A stretch of DNA of 64,000 nucleotides from Suillus spraguei (GCA_016800925.1 JABCPU010000109.1:1-64000), one strand, 5' to 3'; numbered from the stretch's first letter, positions 22,043 to 34,752 are shown. Numbers and translations: made by a program. The notes: generated from the sequence alone by a model not told the origin.

Positions 22043-22209
22043 GTCACTCAATCAATGAAAATACAATAATTCTCCCCACAGAAATGATTTCCTGTGTCAG
22101 TAAAGAGAATGAAGCAGAACTACACTAGACAACTAACAACTATGTGCTAGCTAGTGCAATTAAAGAATGTAAAGATAATATCTCAGATGGTCAAAACACC
22201 ATAGGAAAC

Positions 22210-22941
22210 TGTCATATACTCATATCTGGACATGATCTCTGATTTGACTTCTCAGAAGTCCAGATGTCTAGACCCAGATCTCCTGCGCTTCTCCTCTCTA
22301 ATATCTGGATGTCCGAACCTATGATCCTCTCTATCTCCCGATCTATCTCCATTTGTAATATATCCATTTGTATATTCACAAGTCCAGATCTCCGGCTATC
22401 TCTGTACTCTGTCTGCTTACTGATCTGTTATCTCACTTCATCTCCAAGTTTCATTTACTTATGTTCCATTAGACTTTGCATATGGTTCATACATAGCTTC
22501 ATACTGCGCTGACTGATCTTTCCGTAACTACCTATAGTATATAAACCACCTGTAAATTTACATAGTACCTCAGTTTGAATATCAACTTAGTTTCTACTCA
22601 ATCTCCTGGACTTAGTCCACCTCTGAATCTCTTCTGGACTTGAGCTTAGTCTCTTGTCTATCTCTGAACCTTGGATATCACTCCTCTGTCACACCTCCGG
22701 CTCTACCTTCAGGTAGTCTCTATATCATTTGTTTCTACTCCAGACTTTGTCCATAATAGCCTTTAGTCTTTCCTGTTCCAACATCTGGAAGTCTGCTGGA
22801 CTTCATATATCCATATTCAGACTTCCTCCAAACATGCATGACTCTATAGAAATTAAGGGCACTGTACTCGGCAAAGGGGCACAGCACACGAGCTGAGGCC
22901 AAGCCCTTCCGTTCTGTTCCTCTTTGAGCACAATCTTAACA
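22210..22941 (+). repeat. solo LTR, B-like variant D
   Basis: 732 bp, TGTCATATACTCATATC...CAATCTTAACA, flanked by a perfect GAAAC duplication (22,205-22,209 and 22,942-22,946). The TATA region (TAGTATATAAACCACC) and the U5 block (AAGGGGCACAGCACACGAGC) are shared with B, but U3 is largely different, so this is a separate subfamily. Confidence 0.88.
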
Positions 22942-24015
22942 GAAACAGTGACAAAGGAAGTGAGGGAATAACCTAATATTCACTCAGATATTCACACCAA
23001 TACTCAGTAATATGTTTCTTATTGCTCAAAGGGGAAAGTGGTCCCTTTATATACTACTATAGACGTGGCTACACTGCTAACTAAATAACTCAATATAAGT
23101 TATATATGAAATGACTCATGATGACTCACTTTGCTTAGTCATCCTAAAGTCCACTGATTAGCTACCAAAACTTCAGAACTAGTCCAAATACATAACAACA
23201 CAAACAACACATCACATTGAGAAACATTCAACAATGTAGATAGTCATCCATTACATGATCTATATTGACTATTATTCATTTAAATATTCAATTTACAAAA
23301 TACTAACTTGGTCAACTTTCATAGAAAGATAGGAAAATGTATGAAAAAACTCTGAACAATGTAGGAAATTGCTTAGTAATACATAATCAAGGGTTTTGAT
23401 GCAGTTTAATGGCAAGGATAAGTCATAAAATTATACTATTAATTCATTTGCCCTTCAATCTGTAGTATGAAAACTACCATAAAGTATTAAAAATTTAGAG
23501 CTACCCTTCTAAGTATCTTAAGCCCATAAAGTTGTATACTATATCTCTGTGACCATGCTTGAAACAAGTTTCATGCATGTCAACACATCAATCTAGATGA
23601 ACTGGCTGGTTGGCATTGTTATTTCCATACAGATGCACTCATTGAGGAGGGGACCCTCAATGTATTATGGGATGAGTATAATATCATTGGTGATCTTGTT
23701 GTAAGCCTTACATTTTCTGTCTGCTACATTTTCATGATGCCTTAACACTTTTATCAGCCATTTACAAATGATTTTGCTCAGGTCAACATCCACAAACTCA
23801 TTGCCTCCAATATCCTTCACCAGCTCATCAAAGGCATATTTAATGCTTCCCACAAGGATGAGGATTTAAACAATGGATGGGCAACAATTTAAAAGCACTG
23901 ATGAAGGTATGTTTCTTATGGATTGGTCTACTAATGTCTTACTGACCTATAGTAATAGGTATATTTAACTCTGGGGACACATAGCCAAAGAATGCAAAGC
24001 ACCAAGGGATGTTTG
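22942..24015. other. unassigned AT-rich sequence
   Basis: About 1.1 kb with no recognisable gene. CCCTTTATATACTACTATAG near 23,052 looks like a promoter of a further LTR-type repeat, but no ends were found. A 62-codon minus-strand frame at 23,665-23,853 is not recognised. Confidence 0.35.
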
Positions 24016-24610
24016 TGGTTAGAGTTTTAAAGTCCGGTCTAGTCTGGCTTTTGGGCCAATTTTGAGGTAACCGGACCTTTTTATATCCCAGAATCAAGGC
24101 AACTGCAACTGGACTGATTGCAACTGCATTTTTGCACAATTTCCAAAGACCAGTCCTGGTTTGGACCGGTCCAGTCTAAAACCGGTTTATTAATACTTTG
24201 GGATCATAGACCTTATTAATACAAATATTTTGAGCCTCTAATCGTGTCAAATGATTAAGATTTGAGCAAGTTATGAGCCTTACAAGACAGGCTCACATAA
24301 TTTTATGAGCAATTATTGAAATGCTCATAAATTTCTCAATTCTTGACCGTTTTTTACAATCTGACCAGTGATAAATGCACCTTGATTAGTACTATAATAT
24401 ATAATAGGGTTAGGGTTACAAAAGACCGGTTGCAACTGGTCACAGTCAGTTTTTATCAGTCTTTCATTTTTTTCTGAAAAAGAGCAACTGGTAAAAGACT
24501 GGTCCTGAAAATGAGGCAACTGCAACTGCAGTCCAGTTGCAACCGCTTAGGGTCCGGTCCAGTTTTCAGTCTTTTTGGGGTCTTGCAGCTGGACTTTTAA
24601 ACTCTAACCA
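24016..24610. mobile_element. possible non-autonomous element with about 20-bp inverted ends
   Basis: The left end TGGTTAGAGTTTTAAAGTCC is matched by the reverse complement of the right end (TGGTTAGAGTTTAAAAGTCC), and GCAACTGCAACTG and ACCGG motifs recur inside. About 595 bp, no coding capacity. A clean target duplication was not seen (GGATGTTTG left, GGATTATGC right), so the class is open. Confidence 0.45.
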
Positions 24611-24619
24611 GGATTATGC

Positions 24620-25750
24620 ATCTGGCAGCAAAATCTAAACACCTCCTTAATAGCTCAACACTCCCTCCTTAATGGACCCATCATACAGAAATGGGATGTC
24701 TTGACTCTACAAGAACTGCACATCAATCAAATTAAAAACATGATCTCTTTACCTTACTTTCACGTCATCTACCCTTCAACCTGTTTCTCAATACCCGACT
24801 CTAAATCATGAGCCATCACTCTAATATCCAAAACACTAAATACTAACTCATGGCAGCAAATCCCATTTCCTTCCCCAGACGTGGTCATCATCCAATTCAC
24901 TGGCCCTTACAGAAAATGTACTATTTTCAACATTTACAACAACTGTACCAGAATGAAGATGCAGGAGACTTTGGTGACTTTTCTTGAATGAGAAATTGCA
25001 CAATTACGACCAATGGCCGACCACCATATGATTTGGCTGGGCAATTTCAATAGACACCACCCTCTATAAGATGAAGATAGAAACGTGCAACTCTTTACTA
25101 ACATCTATCTCAACACAGCACAACCACTTTTAGATCCTATTGCAGACTATGGAATGATCATGATGCTACCTAAAGGATTACCAACTCTCCAATCCTCTAG
25201 CTTGAAAAACTGGACCTGACCAGACAATGTCTTCTGCACTGAACACACAGGTGACTCCTTCATTAGCTGCACCACCAATCCAGCCCTACAAGGACCAGCA
25301 ACCGATCACATTCCTATCTTTAGCACCTTAGAACTCGTAATCCCTCATGCCACCATGAAAACGAAGTGCAACTTCCATGAAACGGACTGGGAAGTATTCA
25401 AAGAGAACCTGGAACTTGAACTAACTAAGATATCTCCTGCTCAACCAATAACCTCAACTGATGAATTTCAATTAGCAGCTCGGAACCTCACAAATACCAT
25501 CCAACACACCATTAAACAGGCAGTCCCACTCTCCAAGCCAAATCCACACTCCAAAAGATGTTGGACCAAGGACTTGACCAAAATGCGACATGAAGTAGCG
25601 AAATAAAGTCATCTCTCATATTGGAATAGAAACTTTGCTCACCACTATAGTCATGAGAAACATTGCACTAAACGCAATCAGTATTCAGAAGCTATCAAAT
25701 GCATCAAAAAAAGCATTGGATAGATTAGCTCAAAGATCTGTTAGGCAATG
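24620..25750 (+). pseudogene. LINE endonuclease region (APE-type), with stops
   Basis: Reading includes WDVLTLQELHINQIKNM, VVIIQFTGPYRKCTIFNIYN, HHMIWLGNFNRHHPL and GPATDHIPIFSTLEL. These are the typical strands of an apurinic-type endonuclease of a non-LTR retrotransposon. An 83-codon open piece at 25,355-25,606 follows. At least three in-frame TGA codons stand where tryptophan would fit. The reverse transcriptase that should come next is absent; the sequence meets a truncated LTR. Confidence 0.75.
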
Positions 25751-25756
25751 AAATCT

Positions 25757-26321
25757 GTAGTAGTCTATACTATCTCTACACTATATCCAGACCTACTCCT
25801 CTCTAGTAGTCAACACTTCCCTTAAGATCCACAGAGCTATGCTCATCTGATCATCTGATCATCTGCTCCTCTGCTCTTCCACTCTTCCGATCTCTGGACC
25901 TCCAGATCTATCCTATCCTATCCTCCGACATCTGTGGGTCATCTTTCCCTCTAGAGCTCCACTCCTATCCTGCCCTGGACTTCATCCAGCAGTCTGTCTT
26001 CCATCCATTCTATTCTGGATTTTGTCCAGGTAGTCTTATTATTACTCCCTATCCTCTGGAAATAGTTCTGGTGCATTCCCATGCTCATCTGGAAGTCCTT
26101 TGGAGCTCTATTGAGCTATCCTGTCTTAGAGTTTGTCTGGACTTCATCCAGACTTCACCAGAACTCCTCCTTGGACTTCATCAGAAATTAAAAGCACATA
26201 CTCAGGTAAGGGGCACAGTGTATGAGCTGAGGCCAAGCCCCTTTGACTTTCTGACCCTCCAGTACAACCCCATGTAGAGCCAAGACTTCTTAGTAGCCTT
26301 CAGTTTTGCATGGTTGTAGCA
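25757..26321 (+). repeat. 3' part of an LTR family C, truncated at its left side
   Basis: Begins inside family C (TAGTAGTCTATACTATCTC) and runs to GCATGGTTGTAGCA. U3 and R are missing. It sits exactly where the LINE reverse transcriptase should be, which points to a deletion. Confidence 0.75.
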
Positions 26322-26327
26322 ATCACT

Positions 26328-27415
26328 TTAATTGAAACCATTACTCACAGCAGATACCCCCCAAATGACCACAGTCCATATACTACTAACATCGCAGATA
26401 AGAGGGAACAAGCTATTGAGGAGCACGATGCCAACAACGATGAGATAAAGATCTATTGCGACAGATCAGGCATAGAAGGGAAAGTGAGCGCAGCAGTGGT
26501 ACTCTACAGACATGGATGACCTCGCCCAAGAATCTTACACTACCACCTAGAATCAATAGATGAGTACACAGTTTATGAAGCAGAATCAGTAGGACTCACG
26601 CTCGCAGCTCAACTTCTCTTGGCAGAGGAGGATCTAGATCACCCAGTTTCAATCTTTGTCGATGATCAAGCCACCATCAGATCTGGTGAAATTTTCTCTA
26701 CAAAACCAGGCCATTACTTGACAGATTATTTCTGTAGTGTCATTAGAAAAGTAAATAAAACTAACAAAGATTGCAACTTCAAAGTCAAAGTCCACTGGAT
26801 ATCAGGCCATGACAGAGTAGAAGGCAATGAGAAAGCTGACAAAGAAGCTAAGAAGACAGCAAGGAATCATAGAGAAAACAGTCCAACCCACAAACTACCC
26901 CCCTTCCTATGCAAAGGAGTCCTTCCTAGTAGCCTCTCTGCGCTGAAACAAGCACAATGCCAAGAGTCAACCAAGAGATGGAACCAGTTCTGGCTAAAAT
27001 CTCCATGTTATGCCTGCACCATTCAACTAGACCCCAAACTCACTGCCACTAGTAGCTCATTCACTTCCCTTGTGCAACATCTACCAAAAAGATACATAAG
27101 CCTCATCATCTGGCTCTATACACATCATATATCTCTGAATTTAAATAGCCCACAGCAAGCACCTCCACCATATCGGAAAGAGTGCCTCACCTGACTGCCC
27201 CCATTGCGAAAACATTCCAGAAACTGTACAACACTTCCTCCTACTATGCCCACATTATGCACATGAATGTCATGCCCTAATGACTGCCCTGAAAAGACAG
27301 GTATCATCCATCACCTATCTGCTCACCAACCCAAAGGCAACAACATACCTTATCTGTTTTGTGAACAGCACTGGGAGATTGAAGCCTATGTTCAGTGATG
27401 TCCCACCTGCTTCTC
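26328..27415 (+). pseudogene. LINE RNase H domain and C-terminal Cys/His region
   Basis: Contains the RNase H acidic set: IKIYCDRSG (about 26,450), VYEAESVGLTLAA (26,575), FVDDQATIRSG (26,660) and VHWISGHDRVEGNEKADKEA (26,795). Further on is a C-terminal CPHCENIPETVQHFLLLCPHY zinc-binding segment (about 27,195-27,255) after a frameshift. One TGA replaces the tryptophan in RHG*PRPRI. Belongs with the endonuclease at 24,620-25,750. Confidence 0.75.
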
Positions 27416-27780
27416 ATTAAACCATAGATAATGATTATGCCCATTGTACAGAAAAGCAAAAACAAACATATGCCCATATGCAGTGCCTCAGTGCTATTTT
27501 ACCCCCACTCATCAAACACAAGGAAAGGGTGCAATGCCATGGCCCACTTAAAGATCAGATGCAAAGAGACATGAAGATTAGGCAGAAACAGAATATCTTT
27601 GTTGAAAAATCACATGGTGAAGGAGGTTCCCTTAGCAGCTAGCCACGCTGGACCTCAACTTGCCACTTTCTTTCTTTCCACACTCCATTAACTCCTTTGT
27701 GCAAAGATCACTCCGGCGATCTGAGTATATGTACACTCCCCAACCTATGTTAGACCCCCACACCACACAAAATGTACTAC
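27416..27780. other. unassigned sequence
   Basis: Between the LINE tail and the Plavaka-like remnant; no gene or clear repeat end seen. It may include the missing end of the Plavaka-like element. Confidence 0.35.
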
Positions 27781-27889
27781 CATGGACCCATGGATTGGCA
27801 GACTCATGCATCTAAAACAGCCTGTGGGAACAGTGGACTGATAGAGGTCAACCCTCTATCAGGGCATTTGCAGAGTAGGAGACGTGGCA

Positions 27890-28897
27890 GGGACATATCT
27901 GCTATCAAAGCATATGTTGCCATAGAAATTTTTTGGATGTTTCAAGCCTTCCTGGAGTTTTGTTATCTTGTCCGATGTAGAGAAACAATGCTGCCTGGGG
28001 GGGCAGCTATAAGAAGCAGGGAGCAGTTTGTTCAGCCCAAAGGACATCTGACTAGCCAAAACTCAAGAGAAAGAGGGAGAGAACAGTCAAAGACACTGGT
28101 AATGATCACTTCAGAAACTAGGTATCCAGAAGCTAACTAGTGAGCTATGAAAGCTGCCAAACTAGAGAAGCTGCAGAGAGGAAAGCTACACAAGAACTCA
28201 AATGAGTGAGGAGCTATGGTAAGCTGCACAATAACTCAAACAAATGAGGAGCTATCAGTACTGGAACTAAGTATAATCCTTGGTGGTGCAAAGGAAGGTA
28301 AAAGGTAAGGTGCTTATGTAATCAACAAAAGTGCGAACCTAAGGTAAGGAAAGTCCCAGTAAGAGACATTATGCAAAAACTACCTTTTCAAGCCCAGCCT
28401 GAGTTTGTCTGTCACACCAATGTAGTACTATTACAGAGAAGACACTCAAGCAGATCCAAGAAGCACTCAATTATTTTCATCAGTACTGAGAATTTTTCAC
28501 TCTCTCACCAACATTCACTTCAACACTATGTACTACTCATTCATCTGTTTGGGGCCCCAAATGGCCTGTGCTCTTCAATTACCGAAGCTAAGCACATAAA
28601 GGCCATCAAAGAGCCATGGAGGCACTCCAACCAGTACAAGGCACTTGGCCAAATGTTGATCACAAATCGATGTCTTGATAAACTTGCAGTGTCATGTGTT
28701 GATTTTACCCAGCACAAGATGCTTGATGGCACATGTCTTTCTGCAGCTGCACTTGCAGTAGGTATGTGGTAATATATTGTGTCATTACCATGCTCTGACT
28801 GATACTTAAATAGAATGCATGTGCACTATAAATTGTGAGCCAGATGAAGCAGACCTTCAGGAAAATTCAGCTGCATGCTGTACTCTCAACGGCATGT
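27890..28897 (+). pseudogene. Plavaka-type transposase fragment, central region
   Basis: Plus-strand pieces: QAFLEFCYLVRCRE (about 27,945-27,986), then foreign sequence of about 450 bp. After it come LKQIQEALNYFHQY (about 28,447) and FGAPNGLCSSITEAKHIKAI, KEPWRHSNQYKALGQML and TNRCLDKLA up to 28,750. These are strongly conserved stretches of Agaricomycete Plavaka (CACTA-related) transposases. The foreign block contains GCTATAAGAAGCAGG and may be another solo LTR, but its ends are unclear. Confidence 0.7.
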
Positions 28898-29094
28898 TGT
28901 TACAATTGTATGTTCCTCTATTCATTTCTCCTCTTTTACCTTGCATATCACATGATCTGTTTACACCGGTTTAGCATACGTGTATACTAAACCTCTGACT
29001 CACACATCTCAACATGTTTGTACTATACATGCCTTCCTTATTAAAATACACACCTACTTTCTCATGGTTACCTAGTCTGTGCGCACATATTGAC

Positions 29095-30430
29095 TGTCAT
29101 ATACCATACATTCATGTCCAGATCTGATCTGATCCATGGACATCCAGACACCCAATCCATACATCCTAGTCCACCCATCCAATCCAGCTCACATATCCGA
29201 TCCACCCATCCACTCCAATCCATATCCATATCCGACCCAGTCCATCTGTCCGATCTGTGTCCATATCCAATACATGTCCATATCTGATCTGAGTTCATAT
29301 CCGAACTATTCATGTGCACCTGCACATTACCCCTTTTAGACTATACCTGTGTTTCCAGCTTTTTCGTATCTCTGTGCTTCCAGCTCTCGGTGATCTCTGC
29401 CTCTGTCTTGATAAGTTTTTCATACAAGTTTCATCTCCGAGTTCATAGCCTTATGTTCCACTGTACTTACTAATGTGTTTCTGTATGCTTCAGACATAGC
29501 CTCGGACTATCTGTACTTACCTTCCGGCATGCTCTTTACAGTATATAAACTTGTAGTACAACTCCAGCAGACCTCAGTCTGATCATTGCTTTCCTACTTC
29601 TGTATATTCTTCTGTCTACTCTGTATCTTGTTACCATGTCTATATAACTCTGTTTCCATTCTTGCACTTGGGCTCTGGCCCTTGAAAGCTTCTGACTCAG
29701 GCCTATGAGATCATTCCCTAGGCCAGAGCTTTGACTCTATGTCCTATAACCTTTTCAGACTTCATCCATTTCCTGTCTATCATCTGTTTCACCTCTGACT
29801 CTACCATTGGTAGTCTTATCTCATCTGTTTCTATTCTGGACCTTGTCCAGAGTAGTCTATACTCTCCTTCTACAATATATAGACCTACTCCTCTATAGTA
29901 GTTCAATACCTCCCCTAAGATCCATAGAGCTATGCTTGTCCAATCATCTGCCCCTCCACTCTTCCACTCTTCTGCTCCTCTGAGCTCCGGACCTTCAGAC
30001 CTTTGGTCCTCTGGATCTATCCTATCCTATCCTCCGACATCTATGGATCATCTTTTCCTCCGGAGCTTTGCTCCTATCCTGCCCTGGACTTTGTCCAGGA
30101 GTCCATCTTTCATCCATTCTACTTGAAACTTGTTCCAGTAGTCTTACTATTACTCCCTACCATCTGGAAATAGTTCTGGCATGTTCCTGCGCTCATCCGG
30201 AAGTCTTTCGGAGCTCTATTGAGCTATCCTGTCCTAAGAGTTCATCTGAACTCCGTCCGGACTTCACCATAACTCTCCCTTGGACTTCATCTGAAATTAA
30301 GGGCACATACTTGGGTAAGGGGCACAGCATATGAGCTGAGGCCAAGCCCCTTTGACTTTCCGACCCTCTGGTACAACCCCATGTAAAGCCAGGACTTCTT
30401 AGTAGCCCCCAGTTTTGCATGGTTGTAACA
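29095..30430 (+). repeat. solo LTR family C inside an A LTR
   Basis: 1,336 bp, TGTCATATACC...GTTGTAACA, flanked by a perfect TTGAC duplication (29,090-29,094 and 30,431-30,435). Confidence 0.92.
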
Positions 30431-30612
30431 TTGACCTATATAAGCACAGTGTACTTGTAGTAGATTCTTTACTTTAATCTTACTGGGTTTTACCTGGAAT
30501 CTCCTTTGCTAAAGGTCTCCAACATTTAGTCATCCAAATCGTCTCTAAGTCTAAGCACTCCTTAGCCTTAGTCTCTATTCTCCAATTGTCTCTGAGTTGT
30601 AACTCTTAGACC

Positions 30613-31380
30613 TGTTAAGACCGTACTCAAAGGTAGAGAGATCTGAAGGGCTTTGGCCTCAGTTTGTGCACTGTGCCCCTTTCCTGAGTAATTCCCCTTA
30701 TTTCAGGGAGGAGTTATACGTCCGAATATCTGGAAGGAGTTGCGTGATGGATCCAGACGTCCGAAGGTATCAGATATGATACGTCTGAAGGTTATCCAGA
30801 ACATAGGAATAGAACGAAGATTAAGACTAGCTTCAGAACGAGTTCCTAACTAGAAACTAACAGAGGAAGACTACCCGAAGATAGAGTCGGAGATATAGAC
30901 TATAGGAATCAATCCCAAGTCTCGGAAGATGACTTAGAGCAGAAAGTGACTCAAGTCTGGAGGAAGCAGAATGAGCAGAATCTAAGATGATATTCAAACT
31001 AAGGTTCTACGGAGATCTACAAGTGGTTTATATACTGTAAGTATCTAATACGGATAATCAACAAGTCCGGGACCAAGGGCTATGTACGAAGTGTAACGGA
31101 AGTCTATTAGTTAATGCACAGCGGATCAGTAAGCATGAATCGGAAATGAACACAGGTAACGGATCAGTGACACAGGACGGAAATATACACAGCCAGAATA
31201 CTGGAAACAGGAGGAATGATGAAAGGAGATAGACGCAGATATACACAAGGGAGTTAAGGTGCGAGAAGTGAGCACATTTGGATGGGTGGTCCAGACAGGA
31301 TCTGTGACCGGACGGAAATGGAATCGATCGGATCTGATTGGATATGGTTGTATCTGGGATTAGAAGTATGGTATATGACA
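30613..31380 (-). repeat. solo LTR family B inside an A LTR
   Basis: 768 bp, TGTTAAGACCGTACTC...GGTATATGACA, flanked by a perfect AGACC duplication (30,608-30,612 and 31,381-31,385). Confidence 0.92.
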
Positions 31381-31516
31381 AGACCAAACCCTTGATCATA
31401 CTCAGAACTTATTCCTCGTACTCTCAAGCCTCGTTCTCCTTTGAATGTTGTAGAACTTCCCAGCGACTGTCAGTGTCTTTTCACTGTCATTGGTGATGCC
31501 ACCCCAGTTCATAACA

Positions 31517-32308
31517 CATGTCAGACAACAATGACAATGACCACAAAGTTGATGATGGGCCAACAAATATTGAAGCACATGTTGAATTGGCAAAAACACC
31601 TTGTAAGTGATCTAGCCTCTTTTTCTAATTGATCTAACATACTATTCAGAGCACAAACATGCTTGCAGTCACTGCATTAGCAGTTGAACTGTCAATTCCC
31701 CAACTCCCCAACCTTCTGCAATGTTTTCTGTTCAGTCAACTTAATCTGGACAATCCTTGCGAGCCTTCTGAAGTTCTGCTCTCTCATTGTCCCCAATACA
31801 ATGAGAAAATAAGTGTTTTTAACTCTGCATGCTTGAGGTTATTTGCCCCAAATGATATAAGTAGTATTGGGGGCATGCATTGAGAGTATATATGCGCATG
31901 TCCAATGTGGAGAAACAAGCACCCTCATTATGATTGCATGTTTGTCAACATGAACCCAGGTCTTGACATAATGAGAGGTATGGACATTGCACGAGTGCTG
32001 ACCTTTTTTCTTTTACATACAGGGCTGAACTATACCCATGCACAGTCGTGAGATGGTTCAATAAGGTTGGAGATTCACCAGACGAAGACACTGGAATGTG
32101 GATGGTGCAGCCTGCTCATAATGTCAACAACTCTCCCCATATTTCTATCATCCATATTGATTTAATTTACCGTGCCGCACACCTTGTTCCAGTATATAGT
32201 ACTCGACCCATTTCTCCGCAACATCAGCACTATCAAACTTACAATGTTTTTCACACATTCTATGTTAACAAATATGCAGATCATCATGCTTTTGACATCG
32301 CATTTTAG
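31517..32308 (+). pseudogene. Plavaka-type transposase fragment, C-terminal region
   Basis: Continues the gene broken by the A LTR. It reads GPTNIEAHVELAKTP, a probable intron, then LAVELSIPQLPNLL, HCPQYNEKISVFNSAC and FAPNDISSIGGM. After another frame change come YPCTVVRWFNKVGDSPDEDTGMW and HISIIHIDLIYRAAHLVPVY, and the closing FYVNKYADHHAFDIAF before TAG at 32,306-32,308. This C-terminus (VNKYADHHAFE/DIA) is diagnostic for Plavaka transposases. Confidence 0.78.
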
Positions 32309-32553
32309 CCTTTTTTTGTATGGTCCTTGCGTATTATACTTAAATCGAACTTTTTCGAACTTCACGCATAAAGTTGTTTGCATGCTTGAACCACTTTCTA
32401 ATAAGTAGAAAAAGCAACCTTAAAGGTAGTTTAAAAATATTGTCCGTGAGCATTAAGTAAGATAAGGATCCGGTGAAATTGCTGATGATGACATCGGCTT
32501 GTCGGTACAAGAAGGCTTGATCGTATATTTGAATCTGAAGACGTTTCTAAATC

Positions 32554-34752
32554 CTACGGAAAGTCATCCGATGGTTTGATTGTTGCAAATATAATCACAT
32601 CTACAAGTAATGTGACGTTAGTGATGTCAAAATTGCCAGATGGAGCGGCTATGCTTACTAGCCATTGCCAGAATGCTTCCATCTTGTTCTTTGGTGGGGG
32701 TTCGTCATATGAATCCGCCACTATTTCAGCCAGATCACTTTTGAAGTCCATATCCCCTGCAGCAACGGGCTTGGCGCCATAGTAGAAGCGAGCCCCGATG
32801 TACATGATTGGCCAGGTAATAAAAGGAAGGTAGCTGGTGACAAAATTTGCAGTACTCCAATGTCCTTTGAGAAAGACGCTCCATCCATTGAACTAGAGTG
32901 GAGAAATAGTCAATCTAAACAGTAATAGCGGATATGAGAAGTTGACATACGAAACTGATAGTGAGCGTTGAAACAGCTCCCCACCACGCTGCACATGGCT
33001 GGAGATTTGTATAGTAAGGGAGTGTTTTGCGGTCGATACCTTGAACCTGCATGCCCTTGTAAAAGCGAATGTATGTCACCGAAATACCAAACCACGTCAT
33101 AAGGCCAGCGACGGCTGTCATGTCGGAAAACCAATCAAACACTGAGCCCGCACCATTAGACACAGCCATGAAAGCAAGAAGGGAGAAAGTGGCGCAGAAA
33201 AGAACAGCAACGTAAGGCGAGCCGTTGCGTGTGGTCTTGAGGAAGAACTTTGGAGCATTTCCTGAGGTTGCAAGACCATCTACGCAGTGCGTTAATTTCG
33301 ATGAGTTAGCTGCCGGATAAGCATACGTACAAATCGTACGAGACGCGGTATATAAATCACTAGACGAGGCGGACCACGCCGAGGTCAACAAACAAGCATT
33401 GATAATCTGTTTTGAATAGCAATGAGAAACTTCTAGGTAAAAAGGAAGCCACGTATGGCTTACTGAAGGAAGAGACTTGATTCCGGCTGTTTCGATAGCA
33501 ATGACGAATGGAGACTGGGCCGCTTCACTATTCAATTTGAGTGAAGGATTGTTGAATGGTACAAGCAGACCAATGACAAGTGTTCCACCGATATAGAAAA
33601 GTAAAATACGGATGTATACTCGGCGGATGGCCTTAGGCAAGTTACGACGAGGATTCTTTGCTTCTCCGGCAGCAATCTAGGTGAGATTGGTGAGTCATGG
33701 ATCGACAAACTTAGAATATAACGTACAGCAACAACCTCCGTTCCAGAGAACGAGAAAGCAGCCTGCGTCAAAACAGCCCACCAGCCAAGGAATCGTCCTT
33801 TGGCACCTTCGATGCCAAGATACTGGGCGAATGGTCCAGGATTTTTCCAGTAGCGAAATCCAATGCGGTCATGGTTTGGGCCGCCTCCCAATCGATGACT
33901 ATACCGAGAATAATAAGACTGGTGATTGTGATGACTTTGATGGATCTAGTAATCTCAGAATACAAAATCGGAATATAGTAGTCGGTACTCACGCAAAGAT
34001 GAATTCCGCCTCGCCGTAAGCGCCAGCACCGAGCATATTAATGATGAGAACGACACTAAGACACATGACGACCCAAACTGAGTTATCGATAGTGAGATTC
34101 CAATAATTTATCAATACTGTAGCAGCAGAAATCTCGGCTGGGACGATAACAAATGTCAGCAAGCGCACTAAGAAAATGGATTGAACTCAAGTACTAGGTA
34201 CTAAAATGTAAGAGGTCGGTAAATGCGAGAAATGAACAAGGAGAGTGGGACGTACAGGTAATCGCCCAGTTATACCAGTAATTCCAACCCATGGTAAAAG
34301 AGAAAGCAGGGTCGACGAAGCGCTCGGCCAGTTTGATATGACCACCAGGTATCGGCAGGAAAGCAATCTACGGAAATGAGGATCAGGTATGTGATCTACG
34401 TGCAGCAAGCACACCATTTCTCCCAAACTGATCATTACGCAATAGACAGTGGAGCCCATGACTGTGTAGCCGAGCAACATGCCGATGGGGCCTCCATAAG
34501 TCAAAGAGTTTGCGGTTCCAATAAAAAGACCAGTGCCGATGACACCACCAATACTTGACGAAGTTGAGAGTTCACGAGAAGGAAGAAAAAAAAATCAACA
34601 CACCTAATCATGGCAATCTGACGATTCTTGAGTTTACGTTGCAAAGCGTGCCCCGAGGGGCCCTGAATAGACTCTCTATCATGGTCTGAGACGTCAGAGG
34701 ATTGGGCTTTGTTAGTTTGATAAGCAGAGACGTCCGTCTTTTCAGCACTCAT
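32554..34752 (-). CDS. amino-acid permease (APC/YAT family)
   Basis: Plasma-membrane amino-acid/proton symporter of the fungal AAP type (PF00324-like). ATG at 34,752, then a hydrophilic N-terminus and IGGVIGTGLFIGTANSL as the first membrane helix. Exon 1 is 34,752-34,604, exon 2 is 34,553-34,415 and exon 3 starts at 34,367 (introns of 50 and 47 nt, both phase-consistent). Further family marks are GEM-IAFLPIPGGHIKLAERFVDPAFSF, GWNYWYNWAIT, GAGAYGEAEFIFA, FSFSGTEVVA, RRNLPKAIRRVYIRI, SAWSASSSDLYTASR and GLMTWFGISVTYIRFYKGM. It ends YDEPPPKNKMEAFWQWL near 32,640. At least six introns. The last about 35 codons before the stop at 32,554 are atypical; an extra 3' intron is possible. Substrate cannot be told. 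Confidence 0.85.

Larger units (their letters stand above)
28898..31516 (+). repeat. solo LTR family A hosting two younger LTRs
   Basis: Starts TGTTACAATTG at 28,898 and ends CAGTTCATAACA at 31,516, flanked by a perfect CATGT duplication (28,893-28,897 and 31,517-31,521). Inside are a C LTR (29,095-30,430) and a B LTR (30,613-31,380). Removing both leaves one normal family A LTR. It interrupts the Plavaka transposase gene. Confidence 0.9.
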
